A stretch of DNA of 8,419 nucleotides from Campylobacterales bacterium (lineage in GTDB: Bacteria; Campylobacterota; Campylobacteria; Campylobacterales; QNZT01). Positions within the stretch are counted from its first letter, which is position 1; each line of letters begins with the position of its first letter. The notes under the pieces are model-generated. The model was given only the letters and a program-made list of their open reading frames with translations. It searched no databases and was not told the DNA's origin. Made by a program: the position numbers and the translations under genes. This document shows positions 1-6,748 of the stretch, in pieces. The DNA is taken from the NCBI GenBank assembly GCA_015489185.1, contig WGAE01000219.1, forward strand, positions 1 to 8,419, read 5' to 3'.

Positions 1-1239
1 AGATTCGTTCGGACGAATCAGTTTGACTTCATCTCCCACCGTCACCGTCGCTGTCCCGCTGACGACAATCCAGTGTTCGTTTCGGTGAAAATGTTTTTGC
101 AAACTGAGTCTTTTTCCCGGTTTGACGACAATCCTTTTGATTTTGTAGTTGTCATGAGAGAGCAGTACTTCATAGGTTCCCCACGGTCTGTGTGCCAGTG
201 TATGCACTTGTGTCAGCTCACTCTCCTGCACTTTGAGTCGTGCCACCACCTCTTTGACTTTCTGGGAAGAACCTTTTTTTGTTATCAGCAATGCATCCGG
301 CGTATCGACAACGATCAAATCTTCGATATCCACAAGCGCAATGGTCTTTTCATGAGAAAGAATCAGATTGTTCTTTGACGAAACCGCTATCAGATTATCG
401 TTTTGCGTATTACCGTCGTCATCTTTGGGCAGTTCTTCATATAGTGCGTCAAAACTCCCCAGATCGTTCCAGTCGATATCACTGGGAATCACTTTAACAT
501 TGTTACTCTTTTCCATTACGGCGTAATCGATTGAGTCGGAAGGAATCGCCGCCATCGCTTCAGGTGTGATACGATACTGACCCGGCGTAATTTCACGCGC
601 ACTCTCAAGCGCCGATTTGCAGGCATCGTAAATCTCCGGCGCATGCTGCTGTAACGCTTCCAGAAATGTCCCGGCACGAAAACAGAACATTCCGCTATTC
701 CAGTAATAGTTTCCATCGGCAAGATATTTTTCCGCTGTGGCAAGATCCGGTTTTTCCTTGAAGCTGCGTACATCTTCCCCGTCCGCTTCGATATAACCGT
801 ATCCGGTCTCTGCATAGGAAGGCTGAATACCGAATGTCACCAGAAATCCTTCTTCTGCATACGCCTCAGCCCTTTTAACCGCGTCAAAATAGGCTGCTTC
901 ATTTTTGATCACATGATCTGACGGCGTTACCAAAACCACTTCATTCTCATCCAGCATCATACACGCCAGGGCAATTGCCGGTGCGGTATTGCGTCCCATC
1001 GGCTCCAATAAATAAGTATTGTTTCGAATCCCTTCCTCTTCGAGCTGATCAAGCGCAATAAAAAACTGATCCTGATTGGAAACGATCAAACGCTCTTTGC
1101 ACAGTTTGCCGTTGCGCTCCACTGTCAACTGGAAAAGTGATTTGTCGTTGAACAATTTAATAAACTGTTTGGGCATCAATGTTCTGCTGATCGGCCATAG
1201 TCTTGTCCCACTCCCGCCGCAAAGCACGATATTTGTCAT
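1..1239 (-). CDS. manC: Mannose-1-phosphate guanylyltransferase / mannose-6-phosphate isomerase, C-terminus cut by window edge
   Basis: This is a type II bifunctional enzyme (AlgA/ManC/XanB family). It isomerises fructose-6-P to mannose-6-P and makes GDP-mannose from mannose-1-P and GTP in the cytoplasm, feeding LPS, capsule or exopolysaccharide synthesis. I translated the reverse strand by hand: 413 codons are open with no stop or frameshift, and the frame runs off the left edge. The family is usually about 450-480 aa, so only the end of the isomerase domain is missing. The nucleotidyltransferase domain shows GGSGTRLWPISR at residues 8-19, GRNTAPA (82-88), TPSDH (105-109), FKEKP (160-164) and WNSGMF (180-185). 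The C-terminal cupin isomerase shows PWGTYEVL near 333-340 and LQKHFHRNEHW at 380-390, with the metal-binding His and Glu residues. ATG at 1239 is preferred over the in-frame ATG at 1245, because AAAGGA then sits 5 bases upstream of it. Confidence 0.95.
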   Translation of the reverse strand, partial: MTNIVLCGGSGTRLWPISRTLMPKQFIKLFNDKSLFQLTVERNGKLCKERLIVSNQDQFFIALDQLEEEGIRNNTYLLEPMGRNTAPAIALACMMLDENEVVLVTPSDHVIKNEAAYFDAVKRAEAYAEEGFLVTFGIQPSYAETGYGYIEADGEDVRSFKEKPDLATAEKYLADGNYYWNSGMFCFRAGTFLEALQQHAPEIYDACKSALESAREITPGQYRITPEAMAAIPSDSIDYAVMEKSNNVKVIPSDIDWNDLGSFDALYEELPKDDDGNTQNDNLIAVSSKNNLILSHEKTIALVDIEDLIVVDTPDALLITKKGSSQKVKEVVARLKVQESELTQVHTLAHRPWGTYEVLLSHDNYKIKRIVVKPGKRLSLQKHFHRNEHWIVVSGTATVTVGDEVKLIRPNES

Positions 1240-1392
1240 TCTCATCCTTTAAAAGCAACTATATTTTTTAATAATGATTTTATCTTTTTTGACTTAAAGC
1301 ACATTTCACACCAAATAAGCAATAACTTTTTTTAATAAAACATAGATTATCATGAAGCGACATACTTACCAAAACATGCATAAAGGAACTTC
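1240..1392. other. Divergent AT-rich intergenic region
   Basis: This gap separates the minus-strand guanylyltransferase gene from the plus-strand secreted-protein gene, so it should hold promoters in both directions. It is strongly A/T-rich with long T runs. Towards the plus-strand gene I see a TTGACT at 1289-1294 and TAGATT / TATCAT hexamers at 1343-1353, but none are spaced as a convincing pair. A short ATCATTATT-like half site on the minus strand (about 1270-1280) resembles half of a Fur box, without a second half. No RNA gene or coding potential was seen. Confidence 0.5.
1258..1263 (-). promoter_or_regulatory. Possible -10 box for the manC gene
   Basis: Read on the minus strand this is TATAGT, one mismatch from TATAAT, inside very A/T-rich DNA. 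No recognisable -35 box lies 16-18 bases upstream, which is usual for Campylobacterota sigma70 promoters. The implied transcript start near 1251 leaves only about 12 bases of leader, just enough for the AAAGGA ribosome site, so the call is weak. Confidence 0.3.
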
Positions 1393-2076
1393 ATGAAGTC
1401 AATCATTCTCTTACTTCTGACCGGACTACTCTTCCTGTTTGCGAAAGAACAGCACGCCGGCAAAGTACTCGAGGTGCTCCAAAGCGGACCCTATACCTAT
1501 CTCAAAATCAAAGAGCACAATCCCGACAAAACGGTCTGGATCGCCGTTACACGCATTCCCGTAACTAAAGGAGCGGAGGTAACATTTCATGAAGCGATGA
1601 CAATGGATAATTTCAAAAGTAAAACACTAGGTCGCACTTTTAAACATCTCATCTTCGCCGACGGAATCCGTTTCGCCACTGAGAAAAAAAAACGACAACT
1701 CCCTTCACTGGCGCGTAAACTCAAACAAACCAAAATCTCACCCTACAAAAAGCCGGGTACCCTCAGCGTCGAAGAACTCTTCATGAACGCAAAAAAACTC
1801 AACGGCAAAAGGGTCAAAGTGCGCGGCAAAGTGATCAAAGTCGCCAGAGAGATCATGAAGCGTGACTGGGTGCATATCGAAGACGGCACGGGCGATGCCA
1901 ACGCGGGCACGGACGATCTGGTCTTCACCACGCCAAAAGCGGATGTCAAAAGAGGCGATATCGTCACCGCGGAAGGTATCGTCGCAGTCGAAAAAGATTT
2001 CGGTTACGGTTACTTCTACCCTGTCATTGTCGAAAAGAGTCACTTTACCAAAGATAGCAACAGCTCCACACACTAA
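1393..2076 (+). CDS. Secreted NrfJ-like protein with C-terminal OB-fold-type domain
   Basis: This 227-aa protein has a signal peptide: Lys at residue 2, a hydrophobic stretch at about 3-16, and a likely cut after A17. It should therefore be periplasmic. The first domain (about 22-92) begins GKVLEVLQSGPYTYLKI and continues through WIAV, TKGAEVTF and the Met-rich MTMDNFKSKTLGRTF, resembling the small NrfJ-type proteins found with cytochromes in epsilonproteobacteria. A basic linker (96-122) leads to a second domain (124-217) with LNGKRVKVRGKVIKV, WVHIEDGTGD, GDIVTAEGIVAVEKDFG and YPVIVE, a pattern typical of bacterial OB-fold proteins. It contains no cysteine. AAGGA lies 5 bases before ATG 1393, and the gene appears to be transcribed alone. 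The substrate or partner is unknown. A role in periplasmic redox or metal handling is only a guess from family resemblance. Confidence 0.8.
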   Translation: MKSIILLLLTGLLFLFAKEQHAGKVLEVLQSGPYTYLKIKEHNPDKTVWIAVTRIPVTKGAEVTFHEAMTMDNFKSKTLGRTFKHLIFADGIRFATEKKKRQLPSLARKLKQTKISPYKKPGTLSVEELFMNAKKLNGKRVKVRGKVIKVAREIMKRDWVHIEDGTGDANAGTDDLVFTTPKADVKRGDIVTAEGIVAVEKDFGYGYFYPVIVEKSHFTKDSNSSTH

Positions 2077-2092
2077 CACTTCTCATCCAAAA

Positions 2093-2139
2093 GCGTAAAA
2101 AAGTGGTACTTTCACACAAAACCATACCGCTTTTTACGC
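2093..2139. repeat. Inverted repeat between the secreted-protein gene and suf
   Basis: GCGTAAAAAAG at 2093-2103 is the reverse complement of CTTTTTACGC at 2130-2139, apart from one extra A in the left arm. The arms enclose 26 bases. The 3' side is followed by seven A rather than T on the plus strand. On the minus strand the stem is followed by only four T. It could act as a transcript-end stem for the upstream gene, but it is not a canonical rho-independent terminator in either direction. Confidence 0.5.
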
Positions 2140-2155
2140 AAAAAAATCCTATAAT

Positions 2156-2184
2156 TTGCAAAATTTCAAAAATAAGAGTATAAT
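2156..2184 (+). promoter_or_regulatory. Sigma70-type promoter of the suf operon
   Basis: TTGCAA at 2156-2161 and a perfect TATAAT at 2179-2184 are separated by exactly 17 bases. Transcription should begin near 2191, giving a leader of about 25 bases before sufB. A second perfect TATAAT lies at 2150-2155, 29 bases upstream, without a clear -35 partner, and might be an alternative start. The start site predicted from the downstream promoter falls inside the palindrome at 2185-2203. Confidence 0.65.
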
Positions 2185-2203
2185 TAGGACAAAGTTTATC
2201 CTA
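2185..2203. promoter_or_regulatory. Palindromic operator candidate over the suf transcription start
   Basis: TAGGACAAAGTTTATCCTA is a 19-base inverted repeat: 8 of 9 base pairs match around a central G, the exception being C/A where T/A or C/G would pair. It begins directly after the -10 box and covers the predicted start site, the classic position for repressor binding. Fe-S assembly operons are commonly controlled by Rrf2-family (IscR, SufR-like) or Fur regulators. The half site TAGGAYAAA does not match any consensus I know well enough to name the regulator. Confidence 0.55.
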
Positions 2204-2216
2204 TTAGGGAGTTATG

Positions 2217-3665
2217 ATGCGAGAAGAGCAAAACGAACAACAGAAAATCGACAAGCTGGTCTCCAAAGAGTATGAGATCGGTTTTACCGTCGATGTGGAA
2301 GCCGATACGGCGCCTCCGGGGCTGAATGAGGAGATTATCCGCTTCATCTCGGCAAAGAAGGATGAACCGGAGTGGATGACCAATATCCGTCTGGATGCCT
2401 TCAGAGTCTGGAAGAAGATGAAAGAGCCTCACTGGGCGAAACTCCACTACGATCCGATCGACTATCAGGCGATCTCCTACTTTTCCGCGCCCAAAAAGCC
2501 GCTCGGAAGTCTGGATGAAGTCGATCCCGAGATTCTCAAAGCTTACGAGAAGCTCGGTATTCCGCTCGAAGAGCAGAAAGCGCTGGCAGGTGTCGCGGTC
2601 GATGCGGTCTTCGACTCCGTTTCGGTCGCCACGACATTTGCCGATGAACTCAAAAAGCAGGGGATCATCTTCTGCTCCATCTCAGAGGCTGTCAAGGAGT
2701 ATCCGGAACTGGTGCAAAAGTACCTCTTTTCAGTCGTACCGGTCAACGACAACTTCTTCGCGGCGCTCAACGCCGCCGTCTTTACCGACGGGACATTCGT
2801 CTACATCCCCAAAGGGACACGCTGTCCGATGGAGCTTTCGACCTATTTTCGTATCAACGCGCTCAACACGGGGCAGTTCGAACGCACACTAATCATCGCG
2901 GATGAGGGAAGCTACGTCTCCTACAACGAAGGGTGTTCCGCACCCAGCCGCGACGAGAACCAATTGCACGCGGCGGTCGTCGAGCTGATCGCGCACAAAA
3001 ACGCCGAGATTAAATACTCCACGATCCAGAACTGGTATCCGGGCGACGAAAACGGCAAGGGTGGTATCTACAACTTCGTCACCAAGCGGGGACTCTGCGA
3101 AGGGGAATACTCCAAAATCTCCTGGACGCAGGTCGAAACCGGCTCCGCAATCACCTGGAAATACCCAAGCTGTGTGCTAAAGGGAGACAATTCGGTCGGC
3201 GAATTCTACTCCGTTGCCGTTACGACCAAAGCGCAGGTCGCCGATACCGGTACAAAGATGATCCATCTGGGCAAAAATACCAAATCGACGATCATCTCCA
3301 AAGGTATCTCCGCCATGAAGGGGCAAAACAGTTACCGCGGACTGGTCAAAATGGGACAAAACGCCGACGGTGCGCGCAACTTCAGCGAGTGTGATTCGCT
3401 CCTGATCGGAGATCGCTGCGGGGCGCATACCTTTCCCTATCTGGAGTCCAAAAACACCAGCGCCATAGTCGAACATGAAGCGACCACCTCGAAAATCAGC
3501 GACGAACAGCTCTTCTATCTCAGATCCAGAGGGATCGGTGAAGAGGATGCGGTCTCCATGATCGTACACGGTTTCTGCAAAGAGGTATTTAATCAGCTGC
3601 CGATGGAGTTTGCGGCAGAAGCGAAAGATCTACTCAACTTAACATTGGAAGGAAGTGTCGGATGA
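2217..3665 (+). CDS. sufB: SufB, Fe-S cluster assembly scaffold subunit
   Basis: SufB is the core scaffold of the SUF machinery. With SufC and SufD it builds nascent Fe-S clusters in the cytoplasm, accepting persulfide sulfur from SufE. The 482-aa length matches the family (about 465-495). The SufBD beta-helix domain is well preserved, for example VPVNDNFFAALNAAVFTDGT, YIPKGTRCPMELSTYFRIN, EGCSAPSRDENQLHAAVVEL and NWYPGD. Numbered from this start, Cys392 in FSECDSLLIGDRCGAHT and Glu421 in VEHEATTSKI align with E. coli Cys405 and Glu434, the residues needed for cluster formation. The same 29-residue spacing supports the alignment. An ATG at 2214 is in frame, but the AGGGAG ribosome site ends at 2211 and is correctly spaced (5 bases) only for ATG 2217. 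It is the first gene of the operon. Confidence 0.97.
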   Translation: MREEQNEQQKIDKLVSKEYEIGFTVDVEADTAPPGLNEEIIRFISAKKDEPEWMTNIRLDAFRVWKKMKEPHWAKLHYDPIDYQAISYFSAPKKPLGSLDEVDPEILKAYEKLGIPLEEQKALAGVAVDAVFDSVSVATTFADELKKQGIIFCSISEAVKEYPELVQKYLFSVVPVNDNFFAALNAAVFTDGTFVYIPKGTRCPMELSTYFRINALNTGQFERTLIIADEGSYVSYNEGCSAPSRDENQLHAAVVELIAHKNAEIKYSTIQNWYPGDENGKGGIYNFVTKRGLCEGEYSKISWTQVETGSAITWKYPSCVLKGDNSVGEFYSVAVTTKAQVADTGTKMIHLGKNTKSTIISKGISAMKGQNSYRGLVKMGQNADGARNFSECDSLLIGDRCGAHTFPYLESKNTSAIVEHEATTSKISDEQLFYLRSRGIGEEDAVSMIVHGFCKEVFNQLPMEFAAEAKDLLNLTLEGSVG

Positions 3666-4417
3666 CAATCATGCAAATCAAAGATTTGAAAGCAAATATC
3701 GGAAACAAAGAGATCCTCAAAGGGCTCAATCTCGAACTCGAAAAGGGAAAAGTACACGCCATTATGGGACCCAACGGTGCGGGTAAATCGACCCTCTCCA
3801 AAGCGATCACGGGACATTACGACGTGACGGTCACAGGCGGTGAAGTGATCTACAAAGAACAGAATATCCTCGAACTCGAACCCGAAGAGCGTGCCCTGCG
3901 CGGGATCTTCCTCAGCTTCCAGAACCCCGTCGAAGTGCCCGGTGTCAACAACGCCTACTTTCTGCGTACCGCGCTCAACGCGAAGCGTGAATTCGAAGGC
4001 AAAGAGCCGCTTACCGCACCGGAGTTTCTGAAGCTGCTGCGCGGTGTGATGGAGGATCTGGGAATGAGCCCCGACATGATCCACCGCTCCCTCAACGTCG
4101 GCTTTTCGGGCGGTGAGAAGAAGCGCAACGAGATTTTACAGATGCGCATCCTCGAACCGGAGATGATCATCCTCGACGAGATCGATTCGGGTCTGGACAT
4201 CGACGCGCTCAAGGCGGTCTCCGAGCAGATCAACAAGATGAATGACGGCACACGCACCTTTCTGGTCATCACCCACTACAGCCGTCTACTCGACTACATC
4301 AACCCCGACTACATCCACGTGCTCCAGGATGGAAAGATCGTCAAAACGGGCGGTATTGAGCTGGTCGAAATGCTCGAAGACGAGGGATACAAAGCGCTGG
4401 AGAAAGATCTCTCATGA
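3662..4417 (+). CDS. sufC: SufC, ATPase subunit of the SUF scaffold
   Basis: SufC is a soluble ABC-type ATPase that binds SufB and SufD. Its ATP-driven dimerisation reshapes the SufBD interface for iron entry and cluster assembly. It is not a membrane transporter. The 251 aa match the family length. Walker A is GPNGAGKST at residues 36-44, the Q-loop is Gln87 in SFQNPVEVPG, the ABC signature FSGGEKKRNE is at 148-157, Walker B MIILDEIDSGLD at 168-179, and the switch His is H205 in ITHYSRLL. FSGGEKKRNE and DEIDSGLDIDAL are characteristic of SufC. The gene overlaps the sufB stop by four bases (ATGA). AAGGAAG ends 6 bases before ATG 3662, which favours this start over the in-frame ATG at 3671. 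Confidence 0.97.
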   Translation: MTIMQIKDLKANIGNKEILKGLNLELEKGKVHAIMGPNGAGKSTLSKAITGHYDVTVTGGEVIYKEQNILELEPEERALRGIFLSFQNPVEVPGVNNAYFLRTALNAKREFEGKEPLTAPEFLKLLRGVMEDLGMSPDMIHRSLNVGFSGGEKKRNEILQMRILEPEMIILDEIDSGLDIDALKAVSEQINKMNDGTRTFLVITHYSRLLDYINPDYIHVLQDGKIVKTGGIELVEMLEDEGYKALEKDLS

Positions 4418-5598
4418 ACGCTCTGACACCCGCCAAATGGCATATCGATACGCTCGAGAGCCTCTGCCTCAACGATGCGATCAAAGAGCAGGCGGCGAAA
4501 AGATTACTCGCAATCGGTCTGCCGCACGCCAGGATGGAGCACTACCGCTACTTCGGCATCGTACCGCTGCTCTCCAAAACCTACCGACACGTCAAACAGA
4601 GTGTGCATCAGGTGGGCGAATCGGATGCGGTCGAGATCGTCGACGGCGAGCTCACCGCCGCACCCGCCGGTCTGAAGATCACCCTCGAGCAGGTAGAGAG
4701 TGTCGACGAGACGCACTACGATCCCGTTTACTACCTCTCACACATGCTCACCCCCAAAGCGATCAAAATCGTCGCGGAAGGCACACAGGAGATCACGATA
4801 CGACACCGTGTCACGAAACCCGAAGCGCTGATCGCATGCAGGATCATGCTCGACATCACTTCCGGAGCAGACGTGACCGTCGATGAGCGTTTCGAAGCGG
4901 ACGATGCCGCCGATTCGCTATTGCTCTGCGGGAGCGATCTGAAGGTACAGGAAGGGGGCAAACTGCGCTGGGTCAGAGACCAGGAGTCCGACGGCAACGG
5001 CAGCGCGATGATCGCCTCACACAAAGTAGATGTCGAAACAAAAGGCGCACTCAAACTGGGCACGTTCGATTTCGGCAGCGGGCGGATTTTGCACAACTAC
5101 AAGATCGACCTGCAAGAGCACGCGCAGATCGACGCTTCCCACCTGCTCTACGGCGACGCTGACGGACAGCGCGGAAACGTCATCGTGATCGAGCACAAGG
5201 GGACACACGCGCATACGACCCAAAACGCCAAACATATCCTCAAAGATAAGGCGCGCGGTATCTTCGACGCGCTGATCCGCGTCGACCACTCCGGCAAATA
5301 CGCCGTCACACACCAGAACGCCCGCTCCGTGCTGCTCGACAACGGTGCCTACATGATCTCCAAACCGCAACTGGAGATCTATATCGACGAACTCGAAGCC
5401 TCCCACGGATCCACGACCGGACAGCTCGACCCGGCGCAGGTATTTTACCTGCAAAGCCGCGGTATCGCGAAAGAGGAAGCCAAAAAGATGCTCATCTACG
5501 CCTTCGCCAAAGATGTAATCGAGACGCTGGGCATTGAAACGATCGAAAAACGGCTGATCGAAAAGTTTGAAAAGCGCTACACAGGAGGTGCTGCATGA
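4414..5598 (+). CDS. sufD: SufD, Fe-S cluster assembly scaffold subunit
   Basis: SufD is the SufB paralogue that completes the SufBCD scaffold, with a role in iron acquisition. At 394 aa it is slightly shorter than the E. coli protein (about 423). The N-terminal part is helical and divergent. The SufBD core follows (HKVDVETKGALKLGTFDF, GDADGQRGNVIVIEHKGTHA, FDALIRVDHSGKYAVTHQNA), then the C-terminal helical region QVFYLQSRGIAKEEAKKML. His331 in ASHGSTTGQLD aligns with the functionally essential E. coli His360. The E. coli Cys358 position is Ala329 here, which to my recollection also varies in other phyla. The start overlaps the sufC stop by four bases (ATGA). A GGAG 11 bases upstream is weak, so expression probably depends on translational coupling. 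Confidence 0.95.
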   Translation: MNALTPAKWHIDTLESLCLNDAIKEQAAKRLLAIGLPHARMEHYRYFGIVPLLSKTYRHVKQSVHQVGESDAVEIVDGELTAAPAGLKITLEQVESVDETHYDPVYYLSHMLTPKAIKIVAEGTQEITIRHRVTKPEALIACRIMLDITSGADVTVDERFEADDAADSLLLCGSDLKVQEGGKLRWVRDQESDGNGSAMIASHKVDVETKGALKLGTFDFGSGRILHNYKIDLQEHAQIDASHLLYGDADGQRGNVIVIEHKGTHAHTTQNAKHILKDKARGIFDALIRVDHSGKYAVTHQNARSVLLDNGAYMISKPQLEIYIDELEASHGSTTGQLDPAQVFYLQSRGIAKEEAKKMLIYAFAKDVIETLGIETIEKRLIEKFEKRYTGGAA

Positions 5599-6023
5599 AT
5601 CCGATCGAAGCGAAACTGAACGCTTACAAAGAGGATTTCAAATGGCTCGGTGACGACAACGAAAAGGTGGAGTTCATCATCGAGATGGGCAAAAAAAACA
5701 CCCCGCTGCCACCCGAGCTCAAAAACGACGACACCTTGATCAAAGGGTGCTCCTCCAAAGCGTGGATCGTGATGGAGTGCAACGACGGTGTGGTGCATAT
5801 TCGCGCAGAGGGTGAATCGGCACTCGCGAAGGGGATGATCGCCCTGCTGCTCGATCTCTATAACGACCAAAAAGCGGAAGATATCCTCGCCTTCGATCCC
5901 AAAAAGCTCTACGAACTGGGACTAGACAGCCTGCTTAGCCCCGTCAGACAACAGGGACTCGAAGCGTTCCTCGGATACCTCTACGGTTTTGCGCAAAAGT
6001 GCAAGGAGCAGAGCAATGGTTAA
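5595..6023 (+). CDS. sufE: SufE, sulfur-transfer protein
   Basis: SufE accepts persulfide sulfur from a cysteine desulfurase and passes it to SufB. The 142 aa match the family (about 138-150). The acceptor cysteine is Cys52 in LIKGCSSKAW, the position of E. coli Cys51. The typical downstream block LLSPVRQQGLEAF lies at 113-125 with the conserved Arg at 118. An excellent AGGAGG sits 6 bases before ATG 5595, and the start overlaps the sufD stop by four bases (ATGA). In many bacteria the desulfurase gene sufS lies between sufD and sufE. Here it is missing, so the sulfur donor must be encoded elsewhere. SufU is excluded because the zinc-binding residues of that family are absent. Confidence 0.95.
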   Translation: MNPIEAKLNAYKEDFKWLGDDNEKVEFIIEMGKKNTPLPPELKNDDTLIKGCSSKAWIVMECNDGVVHIRAEGESALAKGMIALLLDLYNDQKAEDILAFDPKKLYELGLDSLLSPVRQQGLEAFLGYLYGFAQKCKEQSNG

Positions 6024-6348
6024 AGTCGACAAAGAAGATCTCAGAAAACGTATCATCGAAAAGTTGAAGATGATCTACGATCCGGAGATTCCGGCGAACA
6101 TCTATGATCTGGGGCTTATCTACAAACTCGACATCGAAGGTGAAGAGTACGGCAAGATCAAAGTCAACGTCGACATGACCCTCACCTCCGCCTTCTGCCC
6201 CGTCTCCGACTTCCTGGTCAACCAGGTCAAAGATGTCATCGAACAGTTTGACGAAGTCGAAGAGGTCAACGTCAACCTCGTCTTCGACCCGCCCTGGGAC
6301 CGCTCCAAAATGAGCGACGAAGCGAAACTCCAGCTGGGGATGCTGTGA
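6016..6348 (+). CDS. sufT: SufT-like DUF59 / MIP18-family Fe-S maturation protein
   Basis: This 110-aa protein consists of a single MIP18 (DUF59) domain. Visible motifs are DPEIPANIYDLGLIY at residues 22-36, the reactive cysteine Cys61 in TSAFCPVSDFL, and the C-terminal DPPWDRSKMSDEAKLQLG at 91-108. Single-domain DUF59 proteins in SUF operons are called SufT and are linked to Fe-S protein maturation. Related proteins include PaaD and the N-terminal part of ApbC/Mrp. The frame is open further upstream (ATG at 5989), but AAGGAG lies 7 bases before ATG 6016 and residues upstream of it do not look like the family, so 6016 is preferred. It overlaps the end of sufE by 8 bases and is the last gene of the operon. 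Confidence 0.9.
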   Translation: MVKVDKEDLRKRIIEKLKMIYDPEIPANIYDLGLIYKLDIEGEEYGKIKVNVDMTLTSAFCPVSDFLVNQVKDVIEQFDEVEEVNVNLVFDPPWDRSKMSDEAKLQLGML

Positions 6349-6358
6349 TCCTCAGCTG
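6331..6358. terminator. Hairpin spanning the convergent ends of sufT and vapC
   Basis: CAGCTGGGGAT (6331-6341) pairs with ATCCTCAGCTG (6348-6358) to form an 11-bp stem with one G-U pair (on the plus-strand transcript) and a six-base loop. It includes the sufT stop codon (6346-6348) and the vapC stop codon (6352-6354). There is no U tract on either side, so it is not a standard rho-independent terminator. It could still stop or stabilise both convergent transcripts. Confidence 0.5.
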
Positions 6359-6747
6359 TACCAGTTCACCAAATCCAACCCATCTACCCGCTGAAACTCT
6401 TTAATGTTGCGCGTAACCAACGTAAGACGATTTGCTTTAGCGCAACCGGCTATAAGTGTATCGATCGGACCGATAGGCGTACCGCACTTTTCCAAAGTCG
6501 CTCTGACAGATGCCGCTACTTTTGCCTCCTCAACCCCAAAATGGAGAATCTCAATCTGCTCCAGCAGAAGCTGCAATTGTGCTCTTCTTTTTTCGGGAGC
6601 ATTTGACTTGGCTATACTCGTTTCCAGTTCATATATTACGATTGTGGGAATGACAATCTCTTTCGGTGGATGCGAAAAAAGATGCTCTGCTACACGTCCC
6701 ATCCCTTTAAAGAAATAGATCACACTGTTGGTATCAAGCAGATACAT
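6352..6747 (-). CDS. vapC: VapC-type PIN-domain toxin (ribonuclease)
   Basis: This 131-aa protein is a PIN-domain endoribonuclease, the toxin of a type II toxin-antitoxin pair. VapC enzymes cut tRNA or rRNA with Mg2+ or Mn2+. The metal-binding acids are visible: Asp5 in YLLDTNSVI, Glu40 in VIYELETSIA and Asp96 in IGPIDTLIAGCA, followed by VTRNIKEFQRVDGL at 111-124, the typical fourth motif. The N-terminus MYLLDTN is the normal family start. The frame continues upstream to 6786, but that would overlap the antitoxin gene and add residues unlike the family. AGAGG lies 9 bases before ATG 6747. Only one base separates the antitoxin stop from this start, so translation is probably coupled. The gene is lower in GC than suf, consistent with horizontal acquisition. 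Confidence 0.93.
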   Translation of the reverse strand: MYLLDTNSVIYFFKGMGRVAEHLFSHPPKEIVIPTIVIYELETSIAKSNAPEKRRAQLQLLLEQIEILHFGVEEAKVAASVRATLEKCGTPIGPIDTLIAGCAKANRLTLVTRNIKEFQRVDGLDLVNWYS

Positions 6748-6748
6748 T

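Noticed and set aside
1267..1283. Possible Fur box upstream of the guanylyltransferase gene
   Set aside because: Only one half (ATCATTATT-like) matches and the region is A/T-rich throughout, so a chance match is likely.
1738..2079. Open reading frame on the minus strand opposite the secreted-protein gene
   Set aside because: It mirrors a real plus-strand gene, has no recognisable domain or ribosome site, and is a shadow frame.
3177..4084. Long minus-strand open frames opposite sufB and sufC
   Set aside because: They are complements of strongly conserved genes and carry composition-driven, low-information protein sequence.
5398..5406. SufD lacks the cysteine found at E. coli position 358 (Ala329 here)
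   Set aside because: The essential histidine two residues later is kept, and as I recall Bacillus-type SufD also has Ala at this position, so this is ordinary variation.
5989..6015. Upstream in-frame start for the DUF59 gene
   Set aside because: The extra nine residues lie inside sufE, and a good ribosome site fits ATG 6016 instead.
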